A stretch of DNA of 64,000 nucleotides, taken from NCBI RefSeq assembly GCF_024181725.1, contig NZ_CP028908.1:2046001-2110000 (forward strand). The letters run 5' to 3'. Position numbers and translations under genes: made by a program. Of the stretch, positions 36,373 through 45,253 are shown one piece after another; positions within the stretch are counted from its first letter, which is position 1, and each line of letters starts with the position of its first letter. Origin of the DNA: Bradyrhizobium sp. WD16 (GTDB taxonomy: Bacteria; Pseudomonadota; Alphaproteobacteria; Rhizobiales; Xanthobacteraceae). The notes below the pieces were generated by a model, which was not told the DNA's origin, ran no database searches, and saw only the letters and a list, made by a program, of their open reading frames with translations.

Positions 36373-37797
36373 TCAGTTGCTGGGGGCGAGAGCTGCGGCA
36401 ATCCGCGCGACGAGCTGGGAGGCGACCTCCTCCTTGGACATGGCAGGCCAGGATTCGATCGGCCAGGCGGCGGGATCGGCGCCCTCGTGTTTCAACAGGT
36501 GAATGGTGTTGCGGTCGCCGCCCATGATGCCGGTCTGCGGCGAGACGTCGTTGGCCACCAGCCAGTCGCAGCCCTTGCGCGCGAGCTTGGCGCGGGCGTG
36601 ATCGATCAGGTGTTCGGTCTCGGCGGCAAAGCCGATGACCAGTCCCGGGCGTCCATTGTTGCGGTGGGCGATGGTGGCGAGGATGTCGGGATTTTCGGCG
36701 AAGCTCAGCGCCGGCAGTCCGCCCTTCGTCTTCTTGATCTTCTGCTCGCCGGCATTGGCGACGCGCCAGTCGGCGACCGCGGCGGCGAAGATCGCGACAT
36801 CGGCCGGCAGGGTGCCTTCCACCGCCGCCAGCATGTCGCGCGCAGTCTCCACCCGCTGCACCGTGACGCCGGCCGGATCGGGCAGGCCGACCGGGCCCGA
36901 CACTAGCGTGACGCGTGCGCCGGCTGCCGCCGCCGCCGCGGCGATGGCGAAACCCTGCTTGCCTGACGAGCGGTTGGCGATATAGCGCACCGGATCGATC
37001 GGTTCGTGGGTCGGCCCCGCCGTCACCAGCACATGCCGTCCGGCGAGCGGCATCGGCACGGCGGGGCGCAGCAGCAGAAGTGCAGCCGCGGCGATCTGCA
37101 GCGGTTCGGCCATGCGCCCGACCCCGGCTTCACCGGCCTCGGCCATCTCCCCGCTCATGGGACCGATCAGGCGGATGCCGTCGCGCTGCAACTGTGCGGC
37201 GTTGCGCCGCGTCGCAGGATTGTTCCACATCTGCGGATTCATCGCCGGCGCCAGCAGGATCGGGCGATTGGCAGCGAGCAGGATGGCGCTGGCGAGATCG
37301 TCGGCGTGGCCATTGGCGATCTTGGCCATCAGGTCGGCGGTGGCCGGAGCCACCACGATGAGCTCGCAGTCGCGGGCCAGGCGAATGTGGCCGACGTCGA
37401 ACTCGCTGCGGGGATCGAACAGGTCAGTGTAGCAGGGCTCGTGGGCGATGGCGCTGACGCTCAGCGGCGTGATGAATTGCTGCGCGGCGCGGGTCAGCAC
37501 GCAGCGGACTTGAAGGCCGCGCTCCTTCAGGCGCCGGATCAGATCAAGGGATTTGTAGGCGGCGATGCCGCCGCCGATGATCAGCGTGATCCGTCCGCGG
37601 CCGCTCCCCGCCGTCGGCGAGGGCGCCTGATCGGCGGCCGGTGCCGCCGCAGGGGGGGCGCCGGCATCCGCCTCGGCCGCGGCGGCGCGCAGGATCATCC
37701 GGACCTCGTCCTCGACCGAGCGGCCGTTGCGCGCGGCCCGCAGGCGCAGCTCGGCCTTGATGGCCTCGTCGAGCTTGCGGATGGTCAGGCTGGCCAT
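36373..37797 (-). CDS. coaBC: CoaBC fused to an N-terminal ribbon-helix-helix (FitA-like) domain
   Basis: Bifunctional enzyme of coenzyme A synthesis: ligates cysteine to phosphopantothenate (CoaB) and decarboxylates the product (CoaC). The 474-residue frame opens with [20 protein letters not shown] and ends this domain at [14 protein letters not shown] (residues 1-39), a FitA/Arc-type DNA-binding antitoxin fold. An Ala/Pro linker (40-66) follows. CoaC starts at [17 protein letters not shown]; His137 (DVGHIRL) and PAMNPQMW (184-191) are present, but the clamp reads [18 protein letters not shown] without the usual cysteine. CoaB follows from ~250 with [21 protein letters not shown] and [18 protein letters not shown]. 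No frameshift separates the parts. The neighbour dut is downstream. Confidence 0.92.
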   Translation of the reverse strand: MASLTIRKLDEAIKAELRLRAARNGRSVEDEVRMILRAAAAEADAGAPPAAAPAADQAPSPTAGSGRGRITLIIGGGIAAYKSLDLIRRLKERGLQVRCVLTRAAQQFITPLSVSAIAHEPCYTDLFDPRSEFDVGHIRLARDCELIVVAPATADLMAKIANGHADDLASAILLAANRPILLAPAMNPQMWNNPATRRNAAQLQRDGIRLIGPMSGEMAEAGEAGVGRMAEPLQIAAAALLLLRPAVPMPLAGRHVLVTAGPTHEPIDPVRYIANRSSGKQGFAIAAAAAAAGARVTLVSGPVGLPDPAGVTVQRVETARDMLAAVEGTLPADVAIFAAAVADWRVANAGEQKIKKTKGGLPALSFAENPDILATIAHRNNGRPGLVIGFAAETEHLIDHARAKLARKGCDWLVANDVSPQTGIMGGDRNTIHLLKHEGADPAAWPIESWPAMSKEEVASQLVARIAAALAPSN

Positions 37798-37834
37798 GGA
37801 GCGTCTTCTCTCGTTAATGCGAGAAGCGGTTTCT

Positions 37835-37924
37835 CGTCATGGCCGGGCTTGTCCCGGCCATCCACGTTTTTCAGGTCGAGAGGCTCCAAAGTCGTGGATG
37901 CCCGGCCCAAGGCCGGGCATGACG
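37835..37924. repeat. Complete 90-bp palindromic intergenic repeat
   Basis: Left arm CGTCATGGCCGGGCTTGTCC plus CGGCCATCCACG and right arm CGTGGATGCCCGGCC plus CAAGGCCGGGCATGACG form a long imperfect hairpin around an ~25-bp centre. The same arm motif recurs as fragments at 4151-4170, 18948 and 49597. This CGTCATGGCCGGGCTTGTCC palindrome is frequent in Bradyrhizobiaceae genomes (recalled). It sits between ubiB and coaBC. Confidence 0.75.
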
Positions 37925-38052
37925 ACGGAGTGAGGAGTGGCGCCACCGGCATCTTTGTCATTCCGTTGTCGCCGCCCGGCCTCTCGGAATACTGGGGCTC
38001 CCGCTTGAAGCGGGGGGCAGAGCTGAAAGGTGCCGGAGGATAGCGTAATGAC

Positions 38053-38084
38053 AGCAATGCAATCAATGCCATGATTGCATTGCT
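38053..38084. promoter_or_regulatory. Perfect 13-bp-arm palindrome between ubiB and coaBC
   Basis: AGCAATGCAATCA - ATGCCA - TGATTGCATTGCT: 13 exact pairs around a 6-nt centre, 7 bp after the ubiB stop and ~256 bp before the coaBC start. There is no U-tract on either strand, so it is a poor intrinsic terminator. The inner half-sites TGCAATCA/TGATTGCA resemble the inverted repeats bound by FitA-type proteins, and the next gene encodes such a domain. Operator function is inference. Confidence 0.5.
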
Positions 38085-38090
38085 AGCACA

Positions 38091-39659
38091 TCAGCTCAGC
38101 TTCCAGAGGATGGCCAGGAAGGCGACGGCGATGACCCACAGGGCCAAGGTCTGCCAGCGGTTCTGCCGGGCTTCGGCCCGGCCGATCGCCTGAACCGTTT
38201 CGGGTGCCAGAACCAGGCCGTTGCGGGTGATGGCATCGAGCTGTTCCAGCGTCGACACCGTCCGCGCGGCGATCGCCGGCAGCCCCGCGGCCACCCGGCC
38301 GAGCTGACCGGCGCCGGCCACCGCGCCCTCGATCCGTCCCACCGGGCCGAGATTGCGCTCGATCCAGGCCCGCACCACCGGTTCGGCGGTCTTCCACATG
38401 TCGAGCCGCGGGTCGTAACTGCGGGCGACGCCTTCGACCACCACCATGGTCTTCTGCAGCAGGATCAATTCGGGCCGCGTCCGCATGTCGAACAGAGCGG
38501 TTACCTCGAGGAGCAGCGTCAGCAGGCGCGCCATGGAGATCTCGTCGGCGCGGCGATTGTGGATCGGCTCGCCGATGGCACGGATTGCCTGGGCGAAATT
38601 CTCGATCGAGTGGTGCGCCGGCACGTAGCCGGCCTCGAAATGCACTTCGGCGACGCGGCGATAATCCCGCGTGATGAAGCCGAGCAGGATTTCGGCGAGA
38701 AAGCGCCGTTCCTTCAGGCCGAGCCGGCCCATGATGCCGAAGTCGACCGCCACCAGCCGCCCGCTGGCGTCGACGAACAGGTTGCCGGGGTGCATGTCGG
38801 CGTGAAACAGGCCGTCGCGCAGCGCCTGCTGCAGGAAGCTCTGGATGATCTTGCGGCCGAGATCGGGCAGATCGACGCCGGCGACTTCGAGTCGTGCTCG
38901 GTCGCTGAGCGGAATGCCCTCGATCCATTCCATGGTGAGGACATGATGGCTGGTGCGGTCCCAGTCGACGTGGGGCACACGGAAGTCGGCGTCGTCGCGG
39001 GTGTTCTCCGCCATCTCCGACAGCGCGGCGGCCTCGAGCCGCAGGTCCATTTCCATGGCGACCGAGCGCGACAGCGTCTCGACGATTTCGATGCTGCGCA
39101 GCCGTCGCGCCTCCGCCGACAGCGATTCGGCGGTACGGGCGGCGAACATCAGCGCACTGAGATCGCGCCGAAAGCGTTCGGCGATGTGTGGCCGCAGGAC
39201 CTTGACCGCGACCTCCTGGGGCAGGCCGTCACGCAGCACCTCGGCGCGGTGCACCTGGGCGATCGAGGCGGCGGCCACCGCCGGCCCGAAGTGCAGGAAT
39301 GCCTGCGCCAGCGGCCGTTCGAGCGACGCCGTCACCACGGCCTCGGCTTCTTTCTGCGAGAAGGGCGGCAGCCGGTCCTGCAGGCGCTCGAGGTCGCGCG
39401 CCATGGCGACGCCGACGACGTCGGGTCGCGTCGCCAGCACCTGGCCGAGCTTGACGTAAGTCGGGCCGAGCCGGGTGAGGGCGCGGGCGAGCCGCGGGCC
39501 GGACCTGGCGTCCCTCCGTTCGATGATGCGCGCAAGCCGAAGCAGCAGCCGCAACGGCGCCGGCAGCGGCTTGGGGTCGACCACGGCAAAGGTGCCCTCG
39601 CGTGCGACCACGAAGGCGGCGCGGGTCAGCCGCAAGACATGGGGTATCGAGGAGATCAC
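38091..39659 (-). CDS. ubiB: UbiB, ABC1 atypical kinase for ubiquinone synthesis
   Basis: Membrane-bound atypical kinase/ATPase (ADCK family) needed for ubiquinone biosynthesis. 522 residues. The family KxGQ motif is in [16 protein letters not shown]; the Ala-rich loop is [15 protein letters not shown]; the kinase lysine lies in [12 protein letters not shown]; the catalytic region is [13 protein letters not shown] and the metal aspartate [12 protein letters not shown]. Two C-terminal hydrophobic stretches include [17 protein letters not shown], the anchor. The start overlaps the ubiE stop by 4 bp (ATGA), so the two genes are coupled. coaBC lies downstream beyond a 293-bp repeat-rich gap. Confidence 0.95.
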   Translation of the reverse strand: MISSIPHVLRLTRAAFVVAREGTFAVVDPKPLPAPLRLLLRLARIIERRDARSGPRLARALTRLGPTYVKLGQVLATRPDVVGVAMARDLERLQDRLPPFSQKEAEAVVTASLERPLAQAFLHFGPAVAAASIAQVHRAEVLRDGLPQEVAVKVLRPHIAERFRRDLSALMFAARTAESLSAEARRLRSIEIVETLSRSVAMEMDLRLEAAALSEMAENTRDDADFRVPHVDWDRTSHHVLTMEWIEGIPLSDRARLEVAGVDLPDLGRKIIQSFLQQALRDGLFHADMHPGNLFVDASGRLVAVDFGIMGRLGLKERRFLAEILLGFITRDYRRVAEVHFEAGYVPAHHSIENFAQAIRAIGEPIHNRRADEISMARLLTLLLEVTALFDMRTRPELILLQKTMVVVEGVARSYDPRLDMWKTAEPVVRAWIERNLGPVGRIEGAVAGAGQLGRVAAGLPAIAARTVSTLEQLDAITRNGLVLAPETVQAIGRAEARQNRWQTLALWVIAVAFLAILWKLS

Positions 39660-40417
39660 AAACGCCAGCCCGAATGCAGCGCGACGATACCGCCCGACAT
39701 GGCGCGATGGCTGACGCGCGAGAAGCCGGCCGCGGCGATCATTTCGGCGAAGGCGGCGGGCTTGGGAAAGCGGCGAATCGATTCGACGAGATAGCGATAC
39801 GACTCGGCGTCGCCGGTGACGGTGCGGCCAAGCGTCGGAATCACCTTGAAGGAATAGAAGTCGTAGATGCGATCGAGGCCGGGCATGTCGACGGACGAGA
39901 ATTCCAGGCAGAGGAAGCGCGAGCCCGGTCGCAGCACGCGATAGGCCTCCTTGAGCGCCTGGTCGACGCGCGGCACGTTGCGGATGCCGAAGGCGATCGT
40001 ATAGGCGTCGAATTTGCGGTCGGCGAACGGCAGGTCTTCGGCATTGCCTTCGATGAAGTCGACGCGGTCGTCGAGGCCGAGGGCGAGCGCGCGGTTACGC
40101 CCCACCTCCAGCATGTCGCCGTTGATGTCGCAGACGGTGGCATGAAAGCCGGCACCGGCGGTGCGCGCGGCTCGAAACGAGATGTCGCCGGTGCCGCCGG
40201 CGACGTCGAGCAGGGCGAAAGGCGCATCGCTGCGCGGCGGGTCGAGCGCCGTGACCGTGGCGTCCTTCCACAGCCGGTGCAGCCCGCCCGACATCAGGTC
40301 GTTCATCAGGTCATAGCGCGAGGCGACGCTGTGGAACACGTCGTTGACCAGCGTCTGCTTGTCGCCGAGCGGCACGTCGCGGTAGCCGAAATGGGTGGTT
40401 GCGTCCTGCTGATCCAT
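39656..40417 (-). CDS. ubiE: UbiE C-methyltransferase (ubiquinone/menaquinone)
   Basis: SAM-dependent methyltransferase of the C-methylation step in ubiquinone synthesis. 253 residues. [24 protein letters not shown] is the family start block, [16 protein letters not shown] the SAM motif I, and [20 protein letters not shown] the UbiE/MenG signature; [20 protein letters not shown] lies near the end. The frame is open to 40477, but ATG at 40417 ([12 protein letters not shown]) fits the family. It is first in ubiE-ubiB, divergent from mutM. Confidence 0.96.
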   Translation of the reverse strand: MDQQDATTHFGYRDVPLGDKQTLVNDVFHSVASRYDLMNDLMSGGLHRLWKDATVTALDPPRSDAPFALLDVAGGTGDISFRAARTAGAGFHATVCDINGDMLEVGRNRALALGLDDRVDFIEGNAEDLPFADRKFDAYTIAFGIRNVPRVDQALKEAYRVLRPGSRFLCLEFSSVDMPGLDRIYDFYSFKVIPTLGRTVTGDAESYRYLVESIRRFPKPAAFAEMIAAAGFSRVSHRAMSGGIVALHSGWRL

Positions 40418-40573
40418 CGGGGGTCCTGTTTTCGCGGCGGAACATAGCGCGCCGCCCCGGGGCGCGCTACAAGTCATGATCGTTAACGATCACCCCGTCC
40501 GGTGTGGCTGTAGCATGGATTTTGGCATCCACCGCACCAGCTCCGCCGGTCGTCCGCCGCCACCTGGAATCCC

Positions 40574-41455
40574 ATGCCTGAACTGCCCGAGGTCGAAACC
40601 GTCCGCCGCGGCCTGCAGCCGGTGATGGAGGGGCAGCGCATTGCCCGGGTCGAGGCGCGGCGCGGCGATCTGCGCTTCCCGCTGCAGAAGGACTTCGTCG
40701 CCCGGATCGAAGGTCAGATCGTGCGCGGCCTCGGCCGAAGGGCCAAATACCTGCTGGCCGATCTCGGCTCCGGCGACGTGCTGCTGATGCATCTCGGCAT
40801 GTCGGGTTCTTTCCGGGTGGAAAGCGACCCCGCCGCGGGTATGCCGGGCGTCTTCCATCATCCCCGCGGCGAGAGTCGCACCCACGATCATGTCGTGTTC
40901 CACATGGCGTCCGGCGCGGTGGTCTCGTTCAATGATCCGCGCCGCTTCGGCTCGATGAAAGTGGTGCCGCGGGCCGAGCTCGCCGATGAACCACAGTTGC
41001 GCCATCTCGGCCCCGAGCCGCTCGGCAACGCCTTTGACGCGCAATGCCTGGCCTCGGCCTGCGCCGGCAAGGCGACCAGCCTGAAGGCGGCGCTGCTCGA
41101 TCAGCGCGTCGTTGCAGGGCTCGGCAACATCTATGTCTGCGAGGCGCTCTATCGCGCCCATCTGTCGCCGAAACGGCGGGCATCCACCCTGGCCGATCGC
41201 AAGGGCGGGCCGACGCCCCATGCCGGGCGTCTGGTCGAGGCGATCCATGGGGTGCTGGCCGAGGCGATCGAAGCCGGCGGCTCATCACTGCGCGATCATC
41301 GCCAGACTTCGGGCGAGCTCGGTTATTTCCAGCATCGCTTTCGGGTCTATGATCGCGAGGGCGAGAAATGCCGCACGTCCGGCTGCGGCGGTATCGTCAA
41401 GCGCTTCACCCAGAATGGCCGTTCGACCTTCTGGTGCCCGAGCTGCCAGAAGTAG
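40574..41455 (+). CDS. mutM: Formamidopyrimidine-DNA glycosylase (Fpg)
   Basis: Base-excision repair glycosylase/AP lyase removing 8-oxoguanine and formamidopyrimidines. 293 residues. The catalytic N terminus [14 protein letters not shown] (Pro and Glu after Met removal) is intact; lysine in [20 protein letters not shown]; the helix-two-turn-helix [22 protein letters not shown]; and the zinc finger CRTSGC...CPSC at the end, with catalytic arginine in [14 protein letters not shown] at 40574. It is divergent from ubiE with 156 bp between, the usual Rhizobiales arrangement. Confidence 0.97.
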   Translation: MPELPEVETVRRGLQPVMEGQRIARVEARRGDLRFPLQKDFVARIEGQIVRGLGRRAKYLLADLGSGDVLLMHLGMSGSFRVESDPAAGMPGVFHHPRGESRTHDHVVFHMASGAVVSFNDPRRFGSMKVVPRAELADEPQLRHLGPEPLGNAFDAQCLASACAGKATSLKAALLDQRVVAGLGNIYVCEALYRAHLSPKRRASTLADRKGGPTPHAGRLVEAIHGVLAEAIEAGGSSLRDHRQTSGELGYFQHRFRVYDREGEKCRTSGCGGIVKRFTQNGRSTFWCPSCQK

Positions 41456-41519
41456 AAACAAAGAGCACCAATGGAGCGCGCATGCTTGCGGCGCTCGGCC
41501 CTCGAGCCTGCGTGGCGGA

Positions 41520-42911
41520 TTACTTCCGCACGCAGATCAGCCGCACCACCGAAGCCTTCGGATCGCTGCGTCCGGCCGCGGGCGACGCCAGTCTGATGTC
41601 GGCGGCGGCAAGACGCGCGCGCAGCGCCTCGGCACCGATCAGCGATGCTTTAATCGCGGCAGGAGCGGGGCCCGCCACCACATCGAGGCGAAGTTTTGCC
41701 AGTCCGATGAGGTGCCCATCGGCATCGCTCACGGCGGCGCCGTCGAAACCGAGGCCTGGTGCCGGATCGAGTCGCACCTCGTTGCCCGCGGCGGCGAGCT
41801 TGGCGCTCACCGTGCTGGTCGCATGGCCGCCGGCCTGACTCTCCGGTTCGGCGATGCCGGTGATGGTGACGTCGCCTTTTGGCGCTTCGGGCGCGAGCGT
41901 CGCCGGCGTCAACGGCGGAGCGCCATAGAGCCGTAGCAGCGCAATATCGCTGGACTTCGCGGACTTGTCCTCGCGCAGCCGTTCGGCATTGCCGAGGCCG
42001 GCGACCACGACGATCTCGCAGCCCGCGACTGCATAGCCATCGGTGGCGATCAGGCCGTCGCGGCTGACCACCACGCCGCTGGCATATTCCACCTTCTTGC
42101 GCGGCGGCGGCGGCGCCGGCGATGCCGTGCCGCCGTCGAACGGCACAAAAGCGCTCGCCATCGCCACCACGACCGGCGCCATGGTGCCTTCGGTGGCCTG
42201 ATCGTAGAGCACGGTGAAGCCGCGCACCTCGGCCCCCTTGATCTGGCCCTTCACATAGAAGCGTTTGAGACCCTGCAGGCCGGACAGCACGAAGAAGTCG
42301 GGCTTGACCACGCTGTATTCGACCTTGCGGCCGGCCGGCTGCTTCTTCTCCTTGCCGGCGACCGCAGCGATGGTCAGTCCGGTATCATTGAGGCGCCAGG
42401 TCTCGATCTGGATCTGGCCCTGGGCGGAGCTCCATTTCGAGCCGGTCGCGGCATTGCCCTGCACCGGCGCGAACTTGGTCGGTAGTCCGAGCTTGATGCC
42501 GTTGATCGGGTCGAGCACGATCTTCCAGCCGGCATTGGCCTGCAGCGCCTTGGCCGCTGCGGCGAGGGCGCTGCGTTCCGGTGCCGTCAGGGTGCCGGTC
42601 GGGGTGCCGCCATTGTCCTTCTGGAAGGCCTTGACCGCGGCGGTGAGGCGGTCGCTCGCCTCGCCATTGATCAGGCCGTTATAGGCCCCGACCCAGGCGA
42701 GATCGGACTGCAGGGCGGTGCGCTCGGCATTGGCTTGCGCCGCCGCGGGATTGGGTGTCGCCGGAGTCTCCGGCCTCGCCACGACGGTGCCGTCGGGGCG
42801 CACCGCAACCGTGGGCACCGGCTTCGGCGCGGTGGATCTGGGCGTGGCGGATTGCGCGAACGCCGCGGTGGCGGCAAGGCTGGCGATCAGCGCTGCGGCG
42901 ATCCTCCTCAT
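41520..42911 (-). CDS. Peptidoglycan-binding protein with degenerate trypsin-like domain
   Basis: Exported protein of 463 residues. Signal peptide MRRIAAALIASLAATAAFAQ; Pro/Ala linker; a peptidoglycan-binding-like repeat (~65-122: LAWVGAYNGLINGEASDRLTAAVKAFQKDNG). A unique middle region follows, and from ~277 an S1C trypsin-like fold: ASGVVVSRDGLIATDGYAVAGCE, SSDIALLRLYG, and PGLGFDGAAVSDADGHLIGL. The catalytic Asp (322) is kept, but the histidine position is Tyr293 and the serine position of GNSGGPL is Asp390, so it should be proteolytically inactive. ATG at 42911 gives the signal peptide; the frame open to 43832 is antisense to the next gene. Role probably binding, at the cell wall. Confidence 0.78.
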   Translation of the reverse strand: MRRIAAALIASLAATAAFAQSATPRSTAPKPVPTVAVRPDGTVVARPETPATPNPAAAQANAERTALQSDLAWVGAYNGLINGEASDRLTAAVKAFQKDNGGTPTGTLTAPERSALAAAAKALQANAGWKIVLDPINGIKLGLPTKFAPVQGNAATGSKWSSAQGQIQIETWRLNDTGLTIAAVAGKEKKQPAGRKVEYSVVKPDFFVLSGLQGLKRFYVKGQIKGAEVRGFTVLYDQATEGTMAPVVVAMASAFVPFDGGTASPAPPPPRKKVEYASGVVVSRDGLIATDGYAVAGCEIVVVAGLGNAERLREDKSAKSSDIALLRLYGAPPLTPATLAPEAPKGDVTITGIAEPESQAGGHATSTVSAKLAAAGNEVRLDPAPGLGFDGAAVSDADGHLIGLAKLRLDVVAGPAPAAIKASLIGAEALRARLAAADIRLASPAAGRSDPKASVVRLICVRK

Positions 42912-43028
42912 GACCTGTCCTTCGCGCTTTGTTCCAGCTGGTGCGGCGCCTGCAACTACCATATCTGCTTGGTCGATAACAGTTCGCCAGCGGTTCACGG
43001 CGGCGCGAGCGGAAGGCCTGATGCGACA

Positions 43029-43838
43029 ATGATGACGGTGCTGGGCGCGGACGAACTCGAACGTTATGCGCGGCATATCGTGCTGCGCGAGGTTGGCGGG
43101 CCGGGGCAGGCGGCTTTGAAGCGGGCGCGGGTGCTGGTGGTCGGCGCCGGCGGTCTCGGCGCGCCGGTGCTGATGTATCTTGCCGCCGCCGGCGTCGGCA
43201 CGCTCGGGGTGGTCGACGACGATGCCGTCTCGCTGTCCAACCTCCAGCGGCAGATTATCCATGCCACCCCCGACGTCGGCCGGCCGAAAGTGGACAGCGC
43301 CGCGGCGCGGATCGCCGCGCTCAATCCCCATGTCGGCGTCGAGACCCATCCGGTGCGGATCACCGCAGCCAATGCCCTCGACCTGATCGGCGGTTACGAC
43401 ATCGTCGCCGACGGCTCGGACAATTTCGCCACCCGCTATCTCGTCTCGGATGCGTGCTATCTCGCGAAGAAGCCGCTGGTCAGCGCCGCGCTCGGCATGT
43501 TCGACGGCTCGCTGACGACCATTCGCGCCCACGAAACCGATGCGGCAGGGCGACCCAACCCGACCTATCGCTGCCTGTTTCCGGATCCGCCGCCGCCGGG
43601 CACGGTGCCGAGTTGCGAGGAGGTCGGCATTCTCGGCGCGCTCGCCGGCGTGCTCGGATCGATGGTCGCCCTCGAAGTGCTGCGCGAGATCGTCGGCTTC
43701 GGTGAGGGGCTGGTCGGTCGGCTGGTGATGATCGACGCCCGGGCGATGCGCTTCGAGACGCTGCGCTATGGCCGCGATCCGGCCAATCCGCTCAATGGCG
43801 ATCACCCGACCATCATCGACCTGAGCATTCATCGCTGA
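43029..43838 (+). CDS. ThiF/MoeB/HesA-family adenylyltransferase
   Basis: E1-like enzyme that adenylates the C-terminal Gly of a ubiquitin-like sulfur carrier (MoaD or ThiS). 269 residues. ATP site VLVVGAGGLGAPVLMYLAAAG; VVDDDAVSLSNLQRQIIH; adenylate arginine region; DIVADGSDNFATRYLVSDAC. MoeB of E. coli binds zinc with two CxxC pairs; here only single Cys are left (TYRCLFP, VPSCEEVG) and the C-terminal pair is absent, so zinc is probably lost. No rhodanese domain is fused. MM at 43029 is the start. Molybdopterin versus thiamine role cannot be decided; the E2 palindrome follows the stop. Confidence 0.88.
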   Translation: MMTVLGADELERYARHIVLREVGGPGQAALKRARVLVVGAGGLGAPVLMYLAAAGVGTLGVVDDDAVSLSNLQRQIIHATPDVGRPKVDSAAARIAALNPHVGVETHPVRITAANALDLIGGYDIVADGSDNFATRYLVSDACYLAKKPLVSAALGMFDGSLTTIRAHETDAAGRPNPTYRCLFPDPPPPGTVPSCEEVGILGALAGVLGSMVALEVLREIVGFGEGLVGRLVMIDARAMRFETLRYGRDPANPLNGDHPTIIDLSIHR

Positions 43839-43840
43839 GC

Positions 43841-43914
43841 TAGTGTCCCTTATGTCTCCGAATTACCGTGCGAGCGAGAGGCAAACGAAGCGGTAATTCG
43901 GAGACGGGACACTA
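43841..43914. mobile_element. E2 palindromic MITE-like element
   Basis: GTGTCCC-TTAT-GTCTCCGAATTACCG (left, from 43843) and CGGTAATTCGGAGACGGGACAC (right, to 43912), flanked by TA at 43841-43842 and 43913-43914. Nearly identical to the E2 copy at 11663, with the extra 4 nt in the same arm. It lies between convergent genes and its symmetry could also serve as a terminator. Confidence 0.8.
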
Positions 43915-43947
43915 GCGCGCCGGCACTGCCCTGAAGCGGCGCCGCGC

Positions 43948-44949
43948 CTACAGCATCCCCGGCAGCACGCGGTCCGGCGGCTTGTGACCGTCGAGGAAGG
44001 TGCGGATGTTGATGATGACCTTCTCGCCCATTTCGACGCGGCCCTCGATGGTGGCCGAACCCATGTGGGGCAGCAGCACCGCCTTGCCGCTGCGGGCGAG
44101 GCGCACCAGCTTGGGGCTGACCGCCGGCTCGTGCTCGAACACGTCGAGCCCGGCACCGGCAATTTCGCCGGCCTCGATCAGCTTGGTCAGGGTTTCTTCG
44201 TCGATGACCTCGCCGCGCGCGGTGTTGACGACATAGGCGTCCTTGCGGATCAGCTTGAGGCGGCGCGCCGACAGGAGATGGAAGGTCGCCGGCGTGTGCG
44301 GACAGTTCACCGAGATGATGTCCATGCGCGCCAGCATCTGATCGAGGCTCTCCCAATACGTGGCGCCGAGCTCTTCCTCGATCTTCGGCGCGACCGGCCG
44401 GCGGTTGTGGTAGTGGATCTGCAGGCCGAAGGCACGGGCCCGGCGCGCCACCGCCTGGCCGATCCGACCCATGCCGACGATGCCGAGGCGTTTGCCGCCG
44501 ATGCGATGGCCGAGCATCCAGGTCGGCGACCAGCCCGCCCAGTCCTTGCCTTCGGTGATGAAACGGGCGCCCTCGGCCAGCCGGCGCGGCACCGCGAGAA
44601 TCAGCGCCATGGTCATGTCGGCGGTGTCCTCGGTCAGCACCTTCGGGGTGTTGGTTACGGTGATGCCGAGCTCGTGCGCGGCGGTGACGTCGATATTGTC
44701 GACGCCATTGCCGAAATTGGCGATCAGCCGCAGCTTGCGGTCAGGCTGGTTGAGGACCGCTTCGGTCAACTCGTCGGTGACGGTCGGCACCAGGATGTCG
44801 GCGGTGCGGACCGCATCGACGAGCTGCTCCTGCGACAGTGGCTGGTCCTCGAGATTGAGGCGGGCATCGAACAATTCGCGCATGCGCGTTTCGATGCTGT
44901 CCGGCAGCTTGCGGGTGACCACAACCAAAGGCTTCTTTCGGACAGTCAT
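43948..44949 (-). CDS. D-2-hydroxyacid dehydrogenase (glyoxylate/hydroxypyruvate reductase type)
   Basis: NAD(P)-dependent reductase of 2-oxoacids, 333 residues. N-terminal catalytic domain MTVRKKPLVVVTRKLP...LRLIANFGNGVDNIDV; nucleotide-binding motif LGIVGMGRIGQAVARRARAF; catalytic Arg in VNTARGEVID, Glu in AGAGLDVFEHEP, His in VLLPHMGSAT. The residues after the second strand (IHYHNRRPV) include arginines instead of an acidic residue, which favours NADPH. It is close to glyoxylate reductases (GyaR-like) and lacks the ACT domain of SerA. Divergent from the SH3 gene with a 304-bp gap (44950-45253) that shows no clear ORF or repeat. Confidence 0.9.
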   Translation of the reverse strand: MTVRKKPLVVVTRKLPDSIETRMRELFDARLNLEDQPLSQEQLVDAVRTADILVPTVTDELTEAVLNQPDRKLRLIANFGNGVDNIDVTAAHELGITVTNTPKVLTEDTADMTMALILAVPRRLAEGARFITEGKDWAGWSPTWMLGHRIGGKRLGIVGMGRIGQAVARRARAFGLQIHYHNRRPVAPKIEEELGATYWESLDQMLARMDIISVNCPHTPATFHLLSARRLKLIRKDAYVVNTARGEVIDEETLTKLIEAGEIAGAGLDVFEHEPAVSPKLVRLARSGKAVLLPHMGSATIEGRVEMGEKVIINIRTFLDGHKPPDRVLPGML

Positions 44950-45253
44950 CGTCTGTTTCCCGCGTTCCTCTCCGGATCAAATCGCACGCCAGTCTCGGCG
45001 TTTTCGCGAAGTCCACGGCCCGATTCAGGGCTCATTAACCGGGCTGTCCGAAACTGCCGCTTCCCGCGCCGCCAGTGAGTTCTGGCCGGCTTCTGATCCT
45101 CAAAGTCCGGTCCTCTCTAGCAGAAGGCCGGCCCAAGACAAGAACCCAGGATGTCCCGGGCGTGCGGTGGGTGCGGTGCATGATGGTTGTGGGGGCCTCG
45201 CTGCCGCGGGGCGTGTGGCCGGGGAAGTGAAGATCTCGGCAAGGGACGAGGCG

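Noticed and set aside
42912-43832. N-terminal extension of the pseudo-protease frame to 770 codons
   Set aside because: The extension is exactly antisense to the MoeB-like gene, and a clean signal peptide starts at 42911.
43850-44356. Open frame formed by the hydroxyacid dehydrogenase complement plus the E2 palindrome
   Set aside because: It runs out of frame with the real gene and gains its end from the palindrome; no protein family.
44471-45253. Upstream extension of the SH3 protein frame
   Set aside because: Antisense to the hydroxyacid dehydrogenase; ATG 45254 has a ribosome-binding site and starts a signal segment.
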